A DNA stretch of 64,000 nucleotides from Anthoceros angustus (GCA_010909165.1 VJWM01000025.1:2542001-2606000), one strand, 5' to 3'; positions 21,093 through 32,700 are shown, counted from the first letter of the stretch. Translations and numbers: made by a program. Notes: generated by a model from the letters alone, not told the origin.

Positions 21093-22000
21093 GAACCTCA
21101 GTCAAGAGCGACAGTGCTACGGGCCCTGGATGAGGATGCTCATGTCCTCGGCCGTCGCATGGTGAGCGGTGCTCACTCTAAATGTGTATGTGGTTGTTGG
21201 GACAGAGGGGCGTAAACTATTGGTCGCACATCTTGACCGCCACGGTGCTACGCTGGTTCTTCCGAACGGGAGCGGGGCCTACCCCAAGTGGTGATCGAGG
21301 AAATGAGCGGAGGCAGGCGTGGAGGGAGGAGCACACGGTGGCTGTCGGCGATGAGGAGGCGGAATAACGGGCATAGGGCCTATCGACGCATGGAAGACGC
21401 CAAGAAACCGCAGTGCAGTGCGAGGTGGAGGTTTTGGGGAGAATCGCCGGATCGAGGCGCAGGTGAGAGCGAGAGCGACGGAACCCCACCGCAGGGCTAG
21501 GCAAAGAATCATGACGCGCACCGATTTTAGGAGAGCGACATCATAGGCCGAGGCTTTTTGGGGTAGGGGATAGGATGTTTTGAGGACCCGTGGAGCTGTA
21601 GTTACCTGAATTGGTAGGAGCGCTCGTGGTAGTGGGCCATATTTTCTAGACACCTTTGGTAGGAGTGGTGGAAATCCATACCGAATGTATAAGAGACCCT
21701 TGAGAGTCTCTCAATGCATACAATTTCGTGTGAACTTCCGTGTTGAAGCTATGCGCGAGGTTGGTTGGAGGCGATCGGCATCAAACTCGTTCGATGCACC
21801 GCCTTCTCGTCACAAGAAGGCCGGAAGATCCTCGGATGGTCGAGGCGGAGTGGCCAAGCTCCTGACGGGGTAGCCGGGCGCTACGAAAAAGAGGTAGGAA
21901 TTGCAGCGGAAGGTTGAGGCGGAGGCGGCGGATCGCCAAAGCCGGGTTTTCTTTCGATCCTCTTTCCCAAGCTACGCCACGTGTTTTATTCCATGAGAGG
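21093..22000. other. GC-rich non-coding or degraded DNA
   Basis: No protein recognised. At about 21,680-21,735 'gtataagagacccttgagagtctctcaatgc' looks like the transcription-termination end of a retroelement LTR, but no matching copy was found in the window. Confidence 0.3.
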
Positions 22001-22118
22001 GTCTGTGGCCCAAGGAGGGGTCTGTGGCCCAAGGAGGGGTCTGTGTGGCCCAAGGAGGGGTCTGTGGTGGCCCAAGGAGGGGTCTGTGGTGGCCCAAGGA
22101 GGGGTCTGTGGCCCGTGA
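22001..22118 (+). repeat. GC-rich minisatellite, six units of 19-22 bp
   Basis: The unit ggtctgtggcccaaggagg is repeated tandemly; some units carry an extra tg or tgg, giving lengths of 19, 19, 21, 22 and 22 bp, and the last unit is degenerate. Confidence 0.92.
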
Positions 22119-22671
22119 GGCGAGGGAGAGTTCATTAGGAAGGAAGGTCCCGAAGATTGAGTCTTGTGTGAGGATTGTGAGTGTGTGTGTGGGGAAAATC
22201 GGAAATGCGTAGGGGGAGTGGAAGTGTGCGGTGGAATCGCAGAAATTCCTAGAAGTGAAGTGAGGTGTATATAGGTGTTTGTATGTCCATAGCCCCCAAG
22301 GTCTGCGCCAGAGAAGCCGGTGACAAATAGACCCCGCGACAGCGCTCTGGGGGACCCGCCATGGTTGAACCGCCACGCGGTGAATCTACCACTGGTGGGT
22401 TTGGGTAGGGTAGCTGGATAAGGTGGGGTAGTGAGCGACGGGGTAGGTCTAGAATCCACAGATTCAGAACACTTTGACACAAAACCATTCCCTTGGGATC
22501 GAATCCTAGGACTATAACGACATAGAGGGTAAATGTGGCCTCTTTGCGTCTTCGGATGCAAAAAAACCCATCCCACAACAGCACTCCAGCGGAATCACGC
22601 CACCCTCCTGTACAGAACACAGTCGGTGAGCCAATCGGAAGTGAAGCGAATCGGACAAACACCTTGCGAAG

Positions 22672-23940
22672 GATGGAGGAAAGGACAGCCAGTGTCGAAC
22701 ATACCTACGACGAATTGCGCTCATCCTTGTCTCGACAAGACCAACAGCTGGCTAGGGTAGAGCAGGCTGTCGATCGGATCAAGTCCGGTGGGGAGGGCTG
22801 GCCACGGAGAGGTACTGAGGTGTGCTCCAGACGCTGGAGCAACCAACACCCCCAGGCGCTCACCAGTTCCCACCCTCGGACGCTGAGGTGACCAGACCCG
22901 TGCCCACGGTGGACGGGACACACCTCTCCACCCATGTGGATGGAAGACTATCAGGAGCAACCCACCCTGCCACGGGAAGGGAAGAAGGACGGAGGTACAC
23001 CACTGTACCTTGTGCCGAGAAGGAATCCCACCTAGAGGATGGGGGGCTGAGGAAGAAACTCATCGTAGAACTCCAACCTGGCGAGGAAGAGAACAAAGAC
23101 ATCAAAGCAATGGTGAGGTGTCTGCAGATGATGAGATATGAGCATTGGGAGCGCCAACGAGGTCGCTCGAGTGGAGAAGCTCAAGTGGGAGAAGAATACC
23201 CGTTCAAACCGAAGCCCCAGCTCGACAAGGAGTTACACCAAAAAATCAAGACCACAACGTTCGACGGAAGTGCCAAAGATGCTCAAAGTGTGCATGAGTG
23301 GTTGGACAAACTCGACAAGTACCTTGCAGCCTCCCACAAAGACGATTTGCAGAAGATCCAGTTCTGCGTGATGTCGCTTGAAGGATATGCCTACCGTTGG
23401 TGGCGCCAGAGAGAAAAACAGGTGGACCTCGGCATGGAACCACCCGTGTACTCCTGGCCTGTCCTCAAACAGCTCTTCTTGGAACAGTTCCTACCAGTGA
23501 ATCATCGCAGAGACTTGTATCAACAATTCCGAAAGATATTCCAACAAGGTAGTGTACAAGAGTATTGTGCTAAGTTTCTCCAACTCACACTTGACATGCC
23601 CAGGCTGGATGAGGAGCAAAAGATCGAGAAATTCATCGACGGACTGAAATTCGAAATGAGAGCGGATGTGAACCAAACGAACCCAGCAACTTTGGTCGAA
23701 GCAATGCGAGCAGCCATCAATTACGGTACGAACAAGTACAAACACTTCTCTTCCGCAGGTCCCTCTAAGCCTAAGTGGAACAAGACAGCTAACGCGTCAG
23801 ACAAGAAACCAACTTTCAAAATACTGACGGAGGAGGAGAAGAAGGAATACAGTGAGAAGAGGAAATGTTTCACTTGCATGGCACAAGACCATGGTTCAAA
23901 GAACGCCTTTCCGCAAGGACTTCATCAATCGGTTGAGAGA
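22672..23940 (+). CDS. Element B Gag
   Basis: It begins at a coiled-coil start (MEERTASVEHTYDELRSSLS) and shifts frame near 22,815 into the long frame ending in the nucleocapsid. It carries the same capsid motifs as element A ([51 protein letters not shown]). The zinc knuckle reads CFTCMAQDHGSKN and then loses its last cysteine because of an indel at about 23,903; in the next frame TPFRKDFINRL continues the protein. Gag packages element RNA. Confidence 0.85.
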
Positions 23941-25131
23941 AACCGGAAGACCACCGAGCAACCCAAACCCTCCCAAGAGCGGACATGCCATCAACACAAC
24001 CGAGGTCGACCATGTCATAGCCGCAGCGATCTCGTGGAAGTCAAATCTCCAAGAGGGTTACAATGTGCCCATCAAACTAGAGGTTGGTCTAGAAGGCGCC
24101 CGAGCCACCCCTAGACTCTGGTGCCAGTCATCATTATGTGTCTAGATCCGCTGAAAAGGTTGGCTGATCCGTACCTCGGACATGTGTCCACATGGTAGTG
24201 ATGGTGACATGAAACCGGCAAGGAAGAGTGGTGATGCACTAATCACCTTCCTGTGGTTTTGAAATCTTCAAGTGACGTAATGCCGTCCTTGTGTCATGAC
24301 ATCATCATTGGTAAGCTCGGTCCAAGCATACCCACACATTAGACATAAAGGTTGTCTAACGTAGTGAGTCTTACAAAGGGGGATAAGACATACACCATGC
24401 AAGGTGAACAGTATACCCCGACAAGCTTGTTTGCGATGTCTGCCAGCCGCCTCTGGCGAGTTCATGTCTAGCTAAGCGAAAAAGTCTTACCCTAGAAGGA
24501 ACCCCGAGTCCAGTGCGAAGCCAAGGCTCATGAGGAACTCCTACCACCCACCATGAAGTCATCACAGGAGTTCCGTGATGTGTTCACCGAACCGCAGAAC
24601 TCCCCTAGGCGTCACATCGACCATGCCATAGAGCTCCTGGTCATAAACCCATCAAGATCCACCACACCGTACCATCGAAAACGAGGAAATAAAAAACAAG
24701 TAGACGAACTCCTACGGAAAGGGTTTGTCGCCCTTTGTCCCCTTGAGGGCCCTTCCTTCTTGTTGGCAAACCGGATGGTGGTTGGCGGCTATGCATCGAC
24801 TATCGAGGACTCAACCGCCACGAAATGTCTACCGATGCCGAGGATCGATGAGATCCTGGACCAACTTCACGGTGCAAAGTGGTTTACCAAGATTGATCGA
24901 GATCCGGCTTCCACGGATCGGATCAAGGAAGGGATGAGTCAAAACGACCTTCCGCACAAGACATGGCCACTTGAGTTCGTGGTCATGCCGTTTGGCGACC
25001 AACGCACAACATTCCAATGTCTCATGCAGACATCTTACGACCATTGTTGGGGCACGCGTCAGTATTCCTCCACGACATCCTCATATACACACGACCTAGA
25101 GACACATTACACCTTGGTCGAAGGTACTTGA
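23941..25131 (+). pseudogene. Element B protease and reverse transcriptase, multiply frameshifted
   Basis: The protease core can be read as NVPIKLEVGLEGARAT, and a DSGAS then HHYVS triad lies at about 24,114-24,140 in another frame. RT is recognisable from 24,553: [49 protein letters not shown] and TTFQCLMQ. Motifs are shortened: where relatives have [12 protein letters not shown] this copy has FTKIDRDPASTD, and the catalytic Asp pair is not in frame. Each lesion is a small deletion rather than a large rearrangement. Confidence 0.8.
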
Positions 25132-25447
25132 GCTGCGTGCAAATAAGTTATTGGCCAAAAGAAGTAAGTGTGTCTTCATGAGGCGAGTGTGAATACCGGG
25201 CCACATCATTAGTGCAGCGGTATCCGGGTAGATCCCAAGGTCAAAGCCGTGGTGGTGGCCCCTACCTCGTGATATCACACAACTACGTGGGTTCTCGGCA
25301 TGGCCGGCTTTACCGCTTCATCCAAAGTTTAGCAAGATAGCTTCACAGCGGATGCCCTCAGGCACTCAACCGCAAACCCTTACAACTGGGGCCAGCGGCC
25401 GTCCATGCATTTGAACAGCTCAAGCAAGCCCTTAGTTCGCTCCGTCT

Positions 25448-25830
25448 TTGGCGGTGGCGGCCCCAGGCCCCATACACCACACACACGGCGCGCCAGTTTT
25501 GCTATGGGTGCGATCACAACAGGGTCGAGCTATTGCCTACGAATCCAGGAAGTTGCAAGGGGCACAATTGAATTATGTTGTACATGACAAAGAGATGTTG
25601 GCGATCACCCACGCTCTCAAGGTGTGGCGGCATTACCTCTTAGGCGAGTGGTGTGTCACATGCACCACCACCCTTGCAACATTTCTTCTCACAACCCAAC
25701 CTCAACTCCAGACAGCGCAGATGGGCCGAATACCTGGCGGATTTCGACCTCGAGATCAAGTATGTTACTGGGACTTCTAACGTGGTCGCAGATGCCTTGA
25801 GCAGGAGAGCCTGCACACTCATGAAAACAC
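25448..25830 (+). pseudogene. Element B RNase H domain
   Basis: [37 protein letters not shown] and then, in the next frame, [40 protein letters not shown] and ALSRRA. This is the gypsy-type RNase H, which degrades the RNA strand during reverse transcription. One frameshift near 25,650 separates the halves. Confidence 0.82.
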
Positions 25831-26888
25831 AGTCCCAAACGGTGCAGTTAGTCAGGGATGGATTACCTCACGACCCAGAGTTGTGGCAGTTGTATCAAAG
25901 TCTCCTCGCAGATGCAGCAGCAGGTATTTCCACAGCACTTACCCAACTCTATTCCCTCAAGGATGCCTGTGTTTACCGTAAGGGCCGGTTGGTCATCCCC
26001 TCCCAGCTCACTGCTGTCAAACAGGCCATCCTCCATGATCTGCATGACTCCTCAATCTCCGGGCACTTGGGTATTGACAAAACCTATGCCAAGGTCCGGG
26101 AGCATTTCCACTGGGAAGGCATGCGCTCCGATTGCATCGAGTGGGTGCGCTCTTGTCAGTCCTGCCAACAAGCCAAACCTAGCCATCAGAAATACCCAGG
26201 TCTACTCCAACCCCTCCAAATCCCCAGTGGCTGTTTCCGGTCAATAGCCATGGACTTCATTACACACCTACCTCGTACCCACTCCGGTAAGGACAGCATC
26301 TGGGTGGTGACAGATAGGTTTTCCAAGGTCTGCCACTTCATTCCTGTCACCTCGACCATCACTGCACCCAAACTAGCCACCCTTTTTGTCCGTGAAATCT
26401 TCCAATTACACGGAACACCAGAGGACATTGTGTCGGACAGGGACACGAAATTCACCTCCGGGTTTTGGCGGAACTTCATGGACACACTGGGCATCAAACA
26501 TAACATGTCTTCAGCCTATCACCCCAGGCGGACGGCGACAGAAGCGAGAATCGTGTTAGAAGACATGCTTCGCCATTTCACACATGAGAAGGCAAAGTGG
26601 GAGGAACTCCTTCCCTTGTTGGAGTATGCGTACAATTCCTCGAAGCACGCAGCCACAGGGGTTACTCCCTTCAAACTCCTGTATGGTGAGACACCCCCAC
26701 CTCCAGGCTTATGGCCCAACAGTCAAGACAAGTGGCGGCGCCAAATCGCCGAGGACATTTGCACGAGGTCAAGATGGCTCGACACAAACTCCAAGCAGCA
26801 CAAGACCGGACGCATCACAGCAATCAAGCGCGTCAACTACTCCGTTGGCTTGTTTGGCTCGAGTCAAGCCCCATGTATCCCGCCATGA
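25831..26888 (+). CDS. Element B integrase
   Basis: The zinc-binding HHCC region is complete ([36 protein letters not shown]). The catalytic core has the first Asp in [18 protein letters not shown] and the second in [16 protein letters not shown]. Where relatives carry the catalytic Glu region ([12 protein letters not shown] in element D), this copy reads HPRRTATEARIVL, so the third acidic residue is displaced or lost by clustered indels. Downstream [20 protein letters not shown] is normal. The C-terminal domain is broken after 26,888, with YPAMIRTQAHLPLRWPFRVL continuing in another frame. As written, the integrase would be inactive. Confidence 0.85.
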
Positions 26889-27301
26889 TTCGAACGCAAG
26901 CTCACCTACCGCTGCGGTGGCCTTTCCGGGTGTTGAAACGCGTCAACAAGGTCGCGTGCCGACAGCTTGCCGTGGCGCGCCTCGAACATTCCATGTGTCC
27001 CTGTTGAAACCCGTGATCCACCGTCGAACTTCTCCCATCGACACGGTGAGTCATTAACCCTCTCACCCCTTCCAGACTCCCATTTCCTCTCGGAGGCCAC
27101 GATCTTCCCTCCAACCCCTCCGTGGTATCACCACTTCCCACCAACCGACACGCATCCTCCAGTCGAGGCCAAGCCGCCGACACATGTGACTTCCGGTTGC
27201 ATGGGAGGGCGAACCCGATTCAGCAGCAACATGGGAACCCGAGGATTTCTCACCCGTGCGGCAGATTCGGATGGCCAGGAGGCCCGGCAAGTGGGGAGAA
27301 T

Positions 27302-27619
27302 GAAACGTGATGACGGGCCACTCAAGTCATCCGCCGAGGAACCAAGCTACCACGAAGCAGTGGCGGGGAACCCTACGAAACACTCATGGTTTTTAGCAAA
27401 TACCCAGCTGATACGAAATAATTAAACATATACTAATTAAATAGATAAATGCCAGTATATAGGATATCCAGATAACTGAAAACTGTTATACCAGTAGAAT
27501 CCCAAGAAGTAGGCGGGCAGGTTCAGCCTTCTTGGCACTGCCTACACACATGTATTTATAGCGAATCCGAACATGAAGAGAACATCCATTTTCCTGAAGC
27601 TGGAACTCAGAGCTGCCCC
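27302..27619 (+). repeat. Probable start of element B 3' LTR, then unrelated DNA
   Basis: TGAAACGTGATGACGGGCC follows the purine tract directly, as a 3' LTR should. The far end and a partner LTR could not be located. From about 27,410 the DNA is AT-rich without a gene. Confidence 0.45.
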
Positions 27620-28170
27620 GTAACATTACATAGCTGGAGTTCCACCCCTATACTGATCTGGTTTCTCTATATAGTTATATTTTAATATATATTTTAAAAT
27701 ATTCTACAAATCACTTGATAGCTTTGACCCTTGTCTCAAGGAATCTTCTAAATGCATCTCAATCCAAACAACGTGTCCAAATTAGATATAAGTTAATATA
27801 TACCGTTAGCTTTAGATTCTTACCCTTGTCACGTGGTTGTATATGTACGTCCAAAAATAGAGTGGGTCCTAGATTTCACCATAGTGTACAATTTTCTTGA
27901 TCATTTTTAGATTCGGCAAGGGAGCGTTAAGATTTTTAGTGGCTGAAGAATTGATTAGTGGTTAGGAAGAAGATAGGAAATCATATCCCTACACTAGAGT
28001 TAGATTGATTTTTTGTTATAGCAAAAAAGAGTTAGATTAGTAGGGAGGAGGTTATATTTATAATAAGAAGAAGTTAAAGAGTTAGATTAATAAAGAGAGG
28101 TTATCTTGATACAAGAAGAAGTTAAAGATTTCATGTTGTTTTCCAAGCAATGTTATATATTTGAGGTTTT
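27620..28170 (+). repeat. Dispersed repeat block R0, copy 1
   Basis: This 550-bp AT-rich block (tacatagctggagttccacc, gatctggtttctctatatag, ccgttagctttagattc, gtgggtcctagatttcacc) recurs almost unchanged at 35,318-35,848. In both places it leads directly into the start of the R1 reading frame (gatacaagaagaagttaaag). A partial third copy lies at 31,195-31,335. It may be the promoter and leader of the R1 family or an element end. Confidence 0.85.
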
Positions 28171-28420
28171 ACATACCAAGTGCTCGGTGATGTCAATGAA
28201 TCATGGGAAGGGAGGAGCGCACTTGGGTACATTGATGCATGATAACATTGAAAGTGTGGATTTTCAATTTCCTCCGGATGGAAAGCTTGAGAAACGTTTA
28301 GAAGATGGTCTGGGAAATGGGCACCATTTAAAGATTGTCACATTGTCTATCTTAAAAGACATGGAAAATTGTGAGAAGTTTCGTGTAGAATATTTATATG
28401 AGATAAGGTGTGAAGAGTAG
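28106..28420 (+). CDS. R1 family protein, about 100 residues, unknown function (copy 1)
   Basis: 104-codon frame. The core (KQCYIFEVLHTKCSVMSMNH, LGTLMHDNIESVDFQFPPDG, LEKRLEDGLGNGHHLKIVTL, MENCEKFRVEYLYEIRCEE) recurs identically at 29,290-29,592 and with frameshifts at 31,313. A decayed relative is at 826-960 and a tail-only copy at 31,980-32,040. After the stop all copies share 'gataccccaaattttggggt', a palindromic segment (CCCCAAATTTTGGGG) that could fold. No signal peptide or membrane segment is seen. I do not recognise the family. It behaves as a dispersed repeat and may belong to an unidentified element. Confidence 0.45.
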   Translation: MIQEEVKDFMLFSKQCYIFEVLHTKCSVMSMNHGKGGAHLGTLMHDNIESVDFQFPPDGKLEKRLEDGLGNGHHLKIVTLSILKDMENCEKFRVEYLYEIRCEE

Positions 28421-28429
28421 TTTGTAACT

Positions 28430-28860
28430 TTTGATACCCCAAATTTTGGGGTAAGTTTTGTTTTGACATGAAACAAAAGCTTGGGATTTTCCCTAAAAAG
28501 AAGGGGTTTATGGTCTTGCGATCCTTAAAATAGCGACAACATTATGCTATCACTGTTTACAAAAACAACTCGAGATTCAAGGAAACTTTCTTTAGACAAT
28601 TATTGGACATTAAAACTAGTGATTCAAGAAACTTTCACAAGACAATCACTAGACCTAAAACTCGAGGTCCAAGGAAACTTTCACAAGAGGATTACTATAT
28701 ATATAGTCTTCACGATATGAGTTCATACATACGTCGTAGTCTTTAGCATAGGAGACTTTCACAAGACCATTACTAAAGTATTATTGACATATTTCATCCG
28801 CAAGAATATAGTGCATATAATTTTCTTTTGCCAACTTTGCAAGAATTGCTAGCTCGCCTT
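28430..28860 (+). repeat. R1 downstream block plus family leader
   Basis: It contains the palindrome CCCCAAATTTTGGGG (about 28,438-28,452), 'gcttgggattttccctaaaa', a triplet of related 'caaggaaactttc' units (28,570-28,690) and the 'gtcttcacgatatgagttca' leader that precedes the 25-residue repeat genes elsewhere. Copies are at 30,860-31,075, 33,140-33,475 and 34,040-34,370. Confidence 0.75.
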
Positions 28861-29282
28861 GCGAAGCGGCGACGGTAGCTCGATCTTGAACATTAGGTCC
28901 GAGAGACGGTAGGAAATGACAGTGTGGCATTCAAGCAAGTTCGATATGTGTGTTGTGGTTCTTTACTTGAGCAATTCAAATACAACTGGGCCACTCGTCC
29001 ATCTTGTGGCAAGCAGAAGAGGGTTTCTTTCGCGCTCATGATCAAGAAGAGTGGGAGCGTGAATTGAATTCGCAGACAGTAGGAGTCTTGAAGCTGTGAA
29101 GTCTAAAGCACAGCTGCAAGAGCTACAATTGCGATCTGCAAACTTGAAGTGCAGAGTTTGTGGGCGAGCAAAGACGGGTCGAAATCTCTCTGCAATTCTA
29201 AGTTGACAGCAAGATTGTCAAGTCGCAACAAATTGGCCACCAAGTTGCGACGTGAGTGGGCACGATCATGCCAAGAGCTGGC
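28861..29282 (+). other. Unique insert with coding-like remains
   Basis: This segment separates a truncated repeat leader from the second R1 copy. A charged, helical stretch (EAVKSKAQLQELQLRSANLK then CRVCGRAKTGRNLSAIL) can be read at about 29,085-29,205; no family is recognised. An ATG at 29,149 in another frame fuses to R1 copy 2. Confidence 0.35.
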
Positions 29283-29592
29283 CGATCAGGCACCTGTTTG
29301 TCTTGATATGTTTTCCAAGCAATGTTATATATTTGAGGTTTTACATACCAAGTGCTCGGTGATGTCAATGAATCATGGGAAGGGAGGAGCGCACTTGGGT
29401 ACATTGATGCATGATAACATTGAAAGTGTGGATTTTCAATTTCCTCCGGATGGAAAGCTTGAGAAACGTTTAGAAGATGGTCTGGGAAATGGGCACCATT
29501 TAAAGATTGTCACATTGTCTATCTTAAAAGACATGGAAAATTGTGAGAAGTTTCGTGTAGAATATTTATATGAGATAAGGTGTGAAGAGTAG
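29149..29592 (+). CDS. R1 family protein, copy 2, with a different N-terminus
   Basis: 147 codons. The first 50 residues are unique and basic (LTARLSSRNKLATKLRREWA); from about 29,305 the nucleotide sequence is identical to copy 1 through the stop and beyond. The exact identity over about 400 bp shows a very recent duplication or gene conversion, or an assembly duplication. The chimeric start suggests the copy landed next to unrelated DNA. Confidence 0.4.
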   Translation: MQSLWASKDGSKSLCNSKLTARLSSRNKLATKLRREWARSCQELADQAPVCLDMFSKQCYIFEVLHTKCSVMSMNHGKGGAHLGTLMHDNIESVDFQFPPDGKLEKRLEDGLGNGHHLKIVTLSILKDMENCEKFRVEYLYEIRCEE

Positions 29593-29704
29593 TTTGTAAC
29601 TTTTGATACCCCAAATTTTGGGGTAAGTTTTGTTTTGACATGAAACAAAAGCTTGGGATTTTCCCTAAAAAGAAGGGGTTTATGGTCTTGCGATCCTTAA
29701 AATA

Positions 29705-30240
29705 GCGTCTACACGACATGCCTTTCTCACCACTTGCACTCATGCAGGTCCTCCGTCTCCTTGGCTTTGACGTTATGCCTGCTATTTGTCCATTTAAGTA
29801 TCGAAGGCCTGGGCAGGTAGAGATATCCAAGTCACAGACATTGGAGTGAGGGAGGCAAATCCATCGAGCCCGAGGGTAGAAAGAGCATGTCCTCGATGAG
29901 AAAACTTGGTTGGGTGCTGAAAAGAAATCAAGATCGACATCCTTTCACCGCATTCAAATCCAAAGATCGCCCGCTTTGGGAATCGCCTTCCCGTCCTTCG
30001 TCGAACACAAATTATTCCAAGCGGTTGCGAACAACACCAAAAACTTTCATCAATTCGCGCCACGCTTTGGACATGTTACAGTGCGTGGGGACTGCAATTG
30101 GTTGTTCCTTTTACGCACTGGAAGTTTGGCTTGTTGGGTTTCGAGTTTTATGTGAAGGGCACTTGTTCTCACGTAAGGTGGAAGTCTAGCTTGTTGGGAC
30201 TCTAGAAGTCAAAAGAAGCATGCAATTATCAAGCGACTAG
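29705..30240 (+). repeat. Dispersed block R2, copy 1
   Basis: From 'gcgtctacacgacatgcctt' to 'gttgggactctagaagtcaa'. The same block lies at 32,150-32,700 with about a dozen small indels. It contains plus-strand frames (29,887-30,189 here, 32,350-32,673 there) that are not conserved in frame between the copies, so I do not treat them as genes. Confidence 0.8.
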
Positions 30241-31080
30241 TGCCAACCTTGGTAACTTAATTAAGCTCAACAAAAGAATGCAAGAAGCGGTGGGATGACC
30301 ATGAAGGATCTCGTGCCAACTTTGATGAACTAATTAAGCTCAACAACAAGAAGGCATGAGGCGGCTAGGGTGACCATGAAGCACAAGTGCCAACCTTGAT
30401 AAACTAATTAAGTTCAACAAAAGAAGGCTGAGGTGGTCAGGTGACCATGGAGCGCATCGCCAACTTCTATGAACTAATTAAGCCCCACAAAAGAAGGTAG
30501 GAGGTGGCTATGGTGACCATGGAACACCTAGTGCGAACCTTTGATACCACAAATTTTGGGGTAATATTTTTTTTAAAACGAAAAAATGCCTTGGGAGGCT
30601 GCTGCAACAAGAAGGCATGAGGCGGCTTAGGGTGACCATGAAGCGGCAAGTGCCAACCTTGATAAACTAATTAAGTTCAACAAAAGAAGGTGAGGTGGTC
30701 ATGGTGACCATGGAGCGCATCGCCAACTTCTATGAACCAATTAAGCCCCACAAAAGAAGGTAGGAGGGCTATGGTGACCATGGAACACCTAGTGCGAACC
30801 TTTGATACCACAAATTTTGGGGTAATATTTTTTTAAAACGAAAAAATGCCTTGGGAGTTCTCTAAAACGGTGTCTAGTCCTGCGATCCTTAAAATAGCGA
30901 CAACATTATGCTATCAGCTTCGCATAAAAAACAACTCGAGATTCAAGGAAACTTTCTTTAGACAATTATTGGACATTAAAACTAGTGATTCAAGGAAACT
31001 TTCACAAGACAATCACTAGACCTAAAACTCGAGGTCCAAGGAAACTTTCACAAGAGGATTACTATATATATACTGGCCCT
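30230..31080 (+). repeat. Degenerate 25-residue repeat units and leader (two partial arrays)
   Basis: Units of the 'gatgaactaattaagctcaa' type occur at 30,235-30,540 and again at 30,600-30,810, each followed by 'gataccacaaattttggggt'. Compared with the cleaner array at 32,720-33,060, these carry shortened homopolymers (aaaaa to aaaa) and altered CAG/CTG sites, so no frame stays open. Confidence 0.75.
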
Positions 31081-31189
31081 TAGTATCGGCGTATTCCTAA
31101 GATATCCTATTGGTGATATGGGGAAATATCCTAAGAATACACTATAATGCAAGCAATGCTAAAGCATACTTAAGCTTATCCACTTAGCT

Positions 31190-32100
31190 ATTGTATCCTA
31201 CACTATAATTAGATTGATTTTTGTTATAGCAAAAAGAGTTAGATTAGTAGGGAGGAGGTTATATTTATAATAAGAAGAAGTTAAAGAGTTAGATTAATAA
31301 AGAGAGGTTATCTTGATACAAGAAGAAGTTAAAGATTTCATGTTGTTTTCCAAGCAATGTTATATATTTGAGGTTTTACATACCAAGTGCTCGGTGATGT
31401 CAATGAATCATGGGAAGGAGGCGCACTTGGGTACATTGATGCATGATAACATTGAAAGTGTGGATTTTCAATTTCCTCGGATGGAAAGCTTGAGAAACGC
31501 TTAGAAGATGGTCCGGAAATGGGCACCATTTAAAGATTGTCACATTGTCTATCTTAAAAGACATGGAAAATTGTGAGAAGTTTCGTAGAATATTTATATG
31601 AGATAAGGTGTGAAGAGTAGTTTGTAACTTTTGATACCCCAAATTTTGGGGTAAGTTTTATTTTGACATGAAACAAAAGCTTGGGATTTTCCTAAAAGAA
31701 GGGGTTTATGGTCTTGCGATCCTTAAAATAGCGTCTACGACATGCCAATTGGAGTTTCACCTCCATCCATCCTTTTGGCAAGTACTCCTATGCCTTCAAA
31801 CTCACACTAGGGAGTTCAATGCACCCTCGAATTGGGTTGAGAGAAGAAAACCAAACCAAACCACACCAAGCTCATTCCTTTTTTCCCACATTGAAAAATT
31901 AATCCCTACCTACCATCTTCTCAAGGCCTTCTCCTTGAGAGCGTTTTTCCTACATAATAAAAATATTAGATCACTCTAGCCATGGAAAATTGTGAGAAGT
32001 TTCGTAGAATATTTATATGAGATAAGGTGTGAAGAGTAGTTTGTAACTTTTGATACCCCAAATTTTGGGGTAAGTTTTATTTTGACATGAAACAAAAGCT
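31190..32100 (+). pseudogene. R1 family copy 3, frameshifted, plus tail duplication
   Basis: It aligns with R0/R1 of copy 1, but 1-3 bp losses (gggaagggaggagcgc to gggaaggaggcgc, cctccgg to cctcgg, ggtctggg to ggtccgg) break the 104-codon frame after about 60 codons. About 31,745-31,980 is a unique insert. At 31,981-32,150 the 3' tail of R1 from 'catggaaaattgtgagaagt' is repeated. Confidence 0.7.
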
Positions 32101-32149
32101 TGGGATTTTCCTAAAAGAAGGGGTTTATGGTCTTGCGATCCTTAAAATA

Positions 32150-32700
32150 GCGTCTACACGACATGCCTTTCTCACCACTTGCACTCATGCAGGTCCTCCG
32201 TCTCCTTGGCTTTGACGTTATGCCTGCTATTTGTCCATTTAAGTATCGACCGGGCGGGCCCATTCCCGGGCCGCGGGTAGAGATATCCAAGTCACAGCAC
32301 ATTGGAGTGAGCAGGAGGCAAATCCATCGAGCCCTGAGGTAGAAAGAGCATGTCCCTGATGAGAAAACTTGGTTGGGTGCTGAAAAGAAATCAAGATCTG
32401 ACATCCTTTCACCGCATTCAAATCCAGCATCGTCCAGTTTTGGGAATCAGCTTCCCGTCCTTCTTCGTCGAACACAAATTATTCCAAGCGGTTGCGAACA
32501 ACACCAAAAACTTTCATCAATTGCGTCACGCGCTTTCTGGACATGTTACAGGTACGTGTGGGGACCTGCAATTGGTTGTTCCTTTTTACAGTACCGTGGA
32601 AGTTTGGCTTGTTGGGTTTCGAGTTTTATGTGAAGGCTGTTACTGTTCTCAAGTACGTAAGGTGGAAGTCTAGCTTGTTGGGACTCTAGAAGTCAAAAAG
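32150..32700 (+). repeat. Dispersed block R2, copy 2
   Basis: Second copy of 29,705-30,240, longer by a GC-rich insert (gggcgggcccattcccgggc). The part at 32,260-32,340 also aligns with the older copy at 14,385-14,530. Confidence 0.8.

Larger units (their letters stand above)
22535..27300 (+). mobile_element. Ty3/gypsy element B (same family as A and D), frame-disrupted
   Basis: Plus-strand gag, protease, RT, RNase H and integrase can all be recognised in order, followed by the purine tract AAGTGGGGAGAA at 27,290-27,301. No 5' LTR was found. The frame is broken at many places by 1-5 bp indels, and these are concentrated at positions where sister copies have CTG or CAG (see findings). The element therefore looks dead as written, but part of the damage may not be real. 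Confidence 0.88.

Noticed and set aside
22001-22600. Minus-strand Pro/Trp repeat frames (21,972-22,576)
   Set aside because: Generated by the 19-22 bp minisatellite; the period is not a multiple of three, and alternating units shift the frame.
29794-30189. Plus and minus frames in the R2 block (for example 29,887-30,189)
   Set aside because: The sister copy at 32,150-32,700 has a different frame structure because of indels, with no conserved protein.
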